A stretch of DNA of 64,000 nucleotides from Cryptomeria japonica. Lineage: Eukaryota > Streptophyta > Pinopsida > Cupressales > Cupressaceae. Position numbers and translations under genes: made by a program. This document shows positions 58,869 to 64,000 of the stretch, one piece after another. The stretch lies in assembly GCF_030272615.1 (NCBI RefSeq), contig NC_081415.1, forward strand, positions 603,903,644 through 603,967,643, given 5' to 3'. The notes beneath the pieces are model-generated. The model was given only the letters and a program-made list of their open reading frames with translations. It did no database searches and was not told where the DNA came from. Each line of letters opens with the position of its first letter. Within the stretch, counting starts at the first letter, position 1.

Positions 58869-59026
58869 GCCAAAGGGGGAGTAGTAGGATGAGAAAATTC
58901 AATATCACAGGAATCATATGCTCAGGCGGAGCACACACATTTTTGGTAAGTTTTTTTGGACTTCACATTTTTGGATCATTTTGGAAATTTCTCATGAGTG
59001 TTGCCATCAATGCCAAAGGGGGAGAT
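58869..59026 (+). other. A doubled polypurine tract
   Basis: GATGCCAAAGGGGGAGTAG at about 58866-58884 and AATGCCAAAGGGGGAGAT ending at 59026 directly before the 3' LTR; about 140 bp apart. The same arrangement occurs in E. Confidence 0.7.
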
Positions 59027-59811
59027 TGTTGGCATATGCACACTCCAATGAGACTTTGTATGTGATTGAAGGTTTTGTCATTGATGGAAACCTTGCCATC
59101 CTATGGCACCGGAAAAGACATTATACCGGCATCAGTAGATCACACTCTACACCAGCACTCAGGACACTGACACCGGCACAAAAGAAAGGAAGTATACCGG
59201 CACAGAGGCCGATAGGATTTTGTTTTATTATATTTTGTTTATTATTGAAAAACTTTGTAAGCTGACTTGGCAAAATTATAAAATGACTCATATATAAAAG
59301 AGATCATTGTTGACATAAAATAAGGAGACATAAGTATAAGGAAAATATTAGGCAGACTTAATGTGTGAAATACAGGTTAAGGGGTATATTTAAAGAACAG
59401 CACAGGAACCAGTACTGAATCTGGCATTGAAGATGCTATTGTAAAGTAGTACAAGATATTGGATTTGTATAATCCTCATTGTAAGTCAGTGAGACTTCCC
59501 ATTGAGCTGTGAGCTCTAGGTAGCTGGCCTTCCTGCATGTGTAGGCCCCTCTTGTAAGTAATATTCTCTTATTGGCCAGTGAGTGAATATTGTGGGTCAC
59601 AAATCCCACCGAGGTTTTTCCAACACCAGGTTTCCTTGTTAAAATCTTGTGTTATGGTGTGCTTTTCATGTGGATGTTCTTGATTCTATTTATTGCATTA
59701 TTTCTTGCATACCGGTACACTGTTATATTATGTTCTGCATGTTTTAAGTTAAGAAATTCCATTAACCGGTTAGATACTGATTCACCCCCCCTCTCAGTAT
59801 CTGTGTGATTC

Positions 59812-59817
<6 letters not shown>
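59027..59817 (+). mobile_element. A 3' LTR
   Basis: 791 bp, closely matching 26563-27356, with the hairpin at 59772-59802 and a terminal CA changed to CT. Confidence 0.85.

Positions 59818-59842
<25 letters not shown>
59816..59842. repeat. (TA)n microsatellite at right edge of A
   Basis: About 13 TA units, the counterpart of the TA run at 26549-26562. A inserted in this microsatellite. Confidence 0.85.
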
Positions 59843-59848
<6 letters not shown>

Positions 59849-62800
59849 AACACATGCTCATTATTTATTTCCTTAACTGTGTCTTTCTCAAATTGATGTT
59901 TAATAATAGCATTAGTATATCAACTATATACATATATATAAACACATTGTGATTAAATAAGAAGTACATTAGGATCTCAAATATCAAGAGGGTTTAGATT
60001 TTCATAAGAAGGGTTAAATGATGTTGTTGTACTTATATGAAGATTTGTATTTATGTAATTATCTGCACAATAAGTGATTTATAAAATGAAGTTATATTCT
60101 ATGGTTTCTTTCTTAAACAGAGACAACAGGTATAATGTAATGACTATGAATGTAAATATTCTCCTATTTCTTTTTCTGTCTTTTTTTCTTAAAAATTGTT
60201 ATAACTTAGATGTGGAAATCTAACTTTCTTTAAATTTCTAGTGATGAAATAAACTAATATTTTAATGCAGATTGGAAAATCACTAAGTCTTCAAATGAAT
60301 TATAAAGTTCAGCAAATAGTTATTTTCCTTCCCATACTAGCTAGAAATAAGTATGCAGTAGTAGAGTTGTTATAATATTTTTTTTTTAAAGCTGATACTA
60401 ATACCAAAAAACTAAAATCTTATTACAAAAATATATTGAATCTAAACTCTTTTCTTTTTTCCTTATTCTTTTGCAAGAATAAATCTTCAACTAATTTCAT
60501 ATGAACAATTAATCCAACATCCATAACAGAACTTCACAATAACAAATAGAAAATCTAACTTGAATCCTTCTCTTTCTTTCGATAAAAGGAATCTTCAAAT
60601 ATTTTATTTATTTCCTTCAACATAGAATTACAACTCAAAATAAAATACATCCCTAAGTATTTTAAAAGCTTATGAATAAACTAACTAAGGAAATTAATAC
60701 ACTTTTCTTTGTTTTCTACTTTTGTTTTACAACAATGAATAATAGAAGGACAAACTTTCAAGTCTTTTTTTTGTACACAATAAAGGCAAGAATATTATCC
60801 TTAATACAACTCTTATTTTCATAATTCTTCAAGATGCACAAATGGTACTCAATCAACAATACACATGTAGAACACATTTCTTCAAGTATACCACAAGGAT
60901 AACATCCTTTCTCTCTTCTCCTACTTCAACAAGAAACCTACAAATAAAGCTTGAAATATGATCATGGTGGCTCACTTCCCAACCTAGCCTTACATGAAGC
61001 TGCCCTCGAGCTAGGAGAACCAAGGATAAACAAGTTACAAACATCTCAAACACAAAACAAGAAGAAAATCAACAATACTTGAACTCCCAACCCAAGGATA
61101 AACAATGTCACCAAGTGACTATTTTTTGGGGGGGGTGAAGGTGGACCAAGTACCTAGAGGAGATCTGGAAGAAGGAGAAACCAATGCCTTTGCAAGCCTA
61201 TCAAAGTAAGACAATCACAAGTCACATACTTGTCGCAAAATACCCTTGTCCCCCATGACATACAAGCCCATATCTCCCCTTATGACCCCCTTTGCATTAA
61301 CATAAAAATATCGCAGCAAGGGTCCAATAACACTCTTAGGCTATCAAGTAGCCCTTCACCTCCAAGGCTACTCTACCCTCCCAAGGGTGATTATGGCCTT
61401 GAAACACTCAAAATATATAAACCATACAACACATAAAAATAACACAAGGAAGTACTCCAAAACTGAACTTCCCAATCTACATAAACAACAAGCAAAATGC
61501 ACATACAATCTTTCCTTCAGAATGATTATAAAATGCAATATGCAAGGAAGAAATACTACCAACCTTAATCATACAAATGGAATGAGGAAAGGTTGAAGGA
61601 GAGTTTCCCAATCCTCTATTCTTTTCTCTCGAAAGCTTAGAAATCCAACTCAAAAAACCAGAACTTCCAACAAGAATTCTAAGTGTCGCAAAAATGGAGA
61701 GTGGGTTATCAAAATCCTAAGTTTGAATCCCTTTCCTAAGTAGACTCTTCTCATAATTTCCAACCTCTTGGAAAGAGTCTGACATTTTTTAGGTTGGTCT
61801 TCCCAACCTCTTACAGGATCTCTAAAAAAGGCAACTAAAAAAGGTAAAAGAAAATGGGGAAGAACAACCATCACTCAATTGAAAGGTTGTCTAGCCTAAG
61901 AGAGATCCTCAAAAGTCAAGTTTCGTCCATCTTGGAAAAATCAACTTTTGAGGTAACTTGACAGTCACATGTGAGTGGACACATGTTTAAAATTGACCTT
62001 TACCCATAGGTATAACATATGGACCTTTAAAAATACCCCTAACCTAACCTTAGGAGTTAGTTTGACCCTCTAGAAACTCACCTAAAGTTTACCTACGGGT
62101 CAAACTTGAGTTGACCTTTCTAATGGCTCTCTATACAACACTCTCTTGGGACCACACTAAGATATTTTGGAAAATGCATTGGTTATACAAATTCCCTCCA
62201 AGGGACATGTCACTTCCAACTCACTTCACAACACAAGTGTCAAGTGACACCATAAAAATACACGTGGCAATGTCCCTTTTTAAAATTAACAAATTTAACA
62301 AATTCAATTTAAACACATGTTCAAGCATTCATATTTACAATAAAACAAATTACACACGAGGTGTTGTCTCTACAAATAGAAAACCCTTGGCTTCAAAAAA
62401 TGTACATAGGTTTAGCTTGATTCTCCGAATAGTTTCCATGGTCGCATGGATTAGTTTTCCTACACAACTCACTTTGCACATTAGTAATCTTTATTAACCA
62501 CATCTAATATTAATATATGAAAAGAATACAATTCAGACACTTTGCATACAGTTTTAATCATAACAATCAAATTACCAATTATCCAATAAAATCTACATAA
62601 AATAATTTACTCAATGGCATCATCATAACCATCATGAAATTCAATCATTCATAAGGCATGCATCCATAATTTATAACATCATAAATAAAGTACTGCAAAT
62701 TCAGAGATAAATGACATACATCATATCAAGGTTATCCAATCAGTGGATTATATAGAATCTAAATCCACAATGCATCAAAATATGTACCGCAAGGTAGAAT

Positions 62801-62932
62801 GATTCCATAACATGGTTTAATTACTTTTCTTACTAGTTTATTCATCTAGCATAGCCCATCCTATTGAATAATAGCATCTATTAATAAGGTCAAACTAGGT
62901 TAGCTAGAGCTTGATTGGGGAGGGGCTCTACA
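59818..62932 (-). mobile_element. F LTR, right half
   Basis: AT-rich, no supported ORF (60853-61053, 61368-61596, 61650-61874 and 62111-62497 lack any resemblance). The right edge ctctaca (minus strand TGTAGAG) is followed by tccttccccccc-like sequence, a purine run on the minus strand that fits a polypurine tract. Confidence 0.4.
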
Positions 62933-63948
62933 TCCTTCCCCCCTAAGGTTCGACTTACTCCTAGAAGTCACATGACTAGGATACGAAATAGGGACATAAC
63001 ATTTCCCACAAATTTACTAAATTACTCTAAATCTTGACTTGCCTACAAGAAAGATGCAATACTAAAATCAACCTACTATCGTAATAGCTTATTACTTCCA
63101 TAAGGTAGTGATCTTAGCATTTTTATTACATTTTCCTTGAACAATCTCAGGTAGGTGTTTACAAATTATTCTTTACACATTCCTTAATTACTTTAAGTTA
63201 ATTCTCCATCCAAATCATAACAACACAACACATCATCTTCCATTATCTAGGTTACACATATTAGTTTACCTATTAAATTTCTAGGAGTCATATTTTGTTA
63301 AGGATTTGTTCAAAACATGTTTATCCCACTACAATTCTCTTCCATTACATGATACTAAAGAAAATTGACATCATAACTTTATCCAAAATGAATCTGCCTA
63401 TTTTACTTCAAGGTGCCTCATAAGGGTGTTAATTACATATGTTTTAAACCACCCTATGTGCATGATTTCCTCCCACATCATAAGGGAACAAGGTATGATC
63501 AAGTTCAATTTCTTCAAATCCACCCATAAAATAGGGTAGTTTTCTACCTCTAGGGCTTACAATATTTAGACATCTAGGCATAAAGGTTTAAGTTATATAG
63601 GTCACATTATTCACAACCCCAAATATTAAGGTATATAACAATCCCATTCAAAGGGAGGGATGGGGTTAATTGCACTTAATTTAGATAGAATCTATGCAAT
63701 CATCTCCATGCATGTGCCAACACAACAAGTCTGCAACTATTAACATTTTCATAATTCATTATGTCTAGATCACAATTTTTGTTATTAATTTCCTTGCTTA
63801 GATTACTAGAAAAAGAATTTCATCATAGAGGATACTCTTTCCATTATCTTAATTTGATATAATAATTTTAATTTAGTCCTTGTGCCTAACTTCACTCCTT
63901 GTCGTATTCTCCATTGACACACTATCAGTGGTTCAATAAACATGATAG
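62933..63948 (-). other. Degraded interior of a minus-strand LTR element; no gene
   Basis: Begins with the polypurine-like tract (minus strand CTTAGGGGGGAAGGA). Upstream on the minus strand, a short stretch translating to SRSKSNLRGEGC resembles the polyprotein end of some plant Ty3 elements, but nothing else is recognisable. Confidence 0.3.
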
Positions 63949-64000
63949 TGCTAGGATCCAAGAACACTGACGGGGGGGGGGGGGTGAATTAGTGTTCTTC
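63949..64000 (-). mobile_element. Start of another D-family LTR (cut by window end)
   Basis: tgctaggatccaagaacact followed by a 12-base G-run and gtgaattagtgttcttc matches 15551-15600, including the hairpin arms (63961-63969 with 63991-63999). No primer site lies to its left, so this is a 3' or solo LTR of a minus-strand copy. Confidence 0.7.

Larger units (their letters stand above)
26563..59817 (+). mobile_element. A: Copia (Sirevirus-like) element without pol, split by B
   Basis: LTRs 26563-27356 and 59027-59817 start TGTTGGCA and end CCTAACA (the right copy ends in T). The flanks are a TA microsatellite, with atata fitting as duplicated target. Order: LTR, initiator-Met primer site, gag with zinc knuckles, a long second ORF, doubled polypurine tract, LTR. 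Protease, integrase, RT and RNase H are absent. Element B is inserted in the second ORF. Confidence 0.85.

Overview
This is plant nuclear DNA made almost entirely of LTR retrotransposons. I see no host gene, tRNA, rRNA or CRISPR array. The AT-rich sequence, long nests and long diverged LTRs suggest a seed plant with a very large genome, perhaps a gymnosperm, but the species cannot be fixed from this sequence. Names G1, D, E, F, A, B and C below are mine.

Layout. (1) G1, 1-13846, plus strand. It has a 5' LTR cut by the window edge, a tRNA-Arg-type primer site, a decayed repeat-built sense ORF, and a long, almost open ORF on the opposite strand (4986-8528, about 1180 codons with one internal stop). 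Three ~400-bp tandem repeats carrying hairpins and G-box motifs follow, then the 3' LTR. G1 has no pol, so it is non-autonomous. (2) 13847-15140 holds a possible LINE relic. (3) D, about 15140-16457, minus strand: a truncated Copia element with one LTR and the start of gag. (4) About 16458-24946 is probably the decayed interior of a minus-strand element F. Element E (18101-23927, minus, Copia) is inserted in it and keeps integrase, RT and RNase H but has lost gag and protease. (5) 24947-62932 reads as one F LTR split by a nest. Copia element A (26563-59817) sits in the F LTR, Ty3-type element B (31164-57796) sits in A, and Ty3-type element C (35283-50367, minus) sits in B. Target-site duplications are exact for B (gaaga) and C (aatat); A fits atata. 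(6) 62933-64000 is degraded internal sequence of a further minus-strand element, then the first 52 bp of another D-family LTR.

Coding content. C is the most complete element: gag, protease, a G-patch domain, RT, two RNase H domains and integrase, all with nonsense codons and two frameshifts. The double RNase H places it in the Tat branch of Ty3 elements. B has the same PPT and the same rare primer site as C but no pol; it carries a Q-rich then P/S/D-rich ORF and may have moved with machinery from C-like elements. A has a gag with four zinc knuckles and a long second ORF of unknown function but no pol, while the related element E has pol but no gag. A and E both show doubled polypurine tracts like those described in Sireviruses.

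Most worth following up: the G1 antisense ORF with its hairpin/G-box repeat block; its possible distant relationship to the second ORF of Copia element A; a hairpin beside the primer site whose stem differs between Copia families A and D but stays paired; and short-repeat arrays just after the primer sites of B and C.
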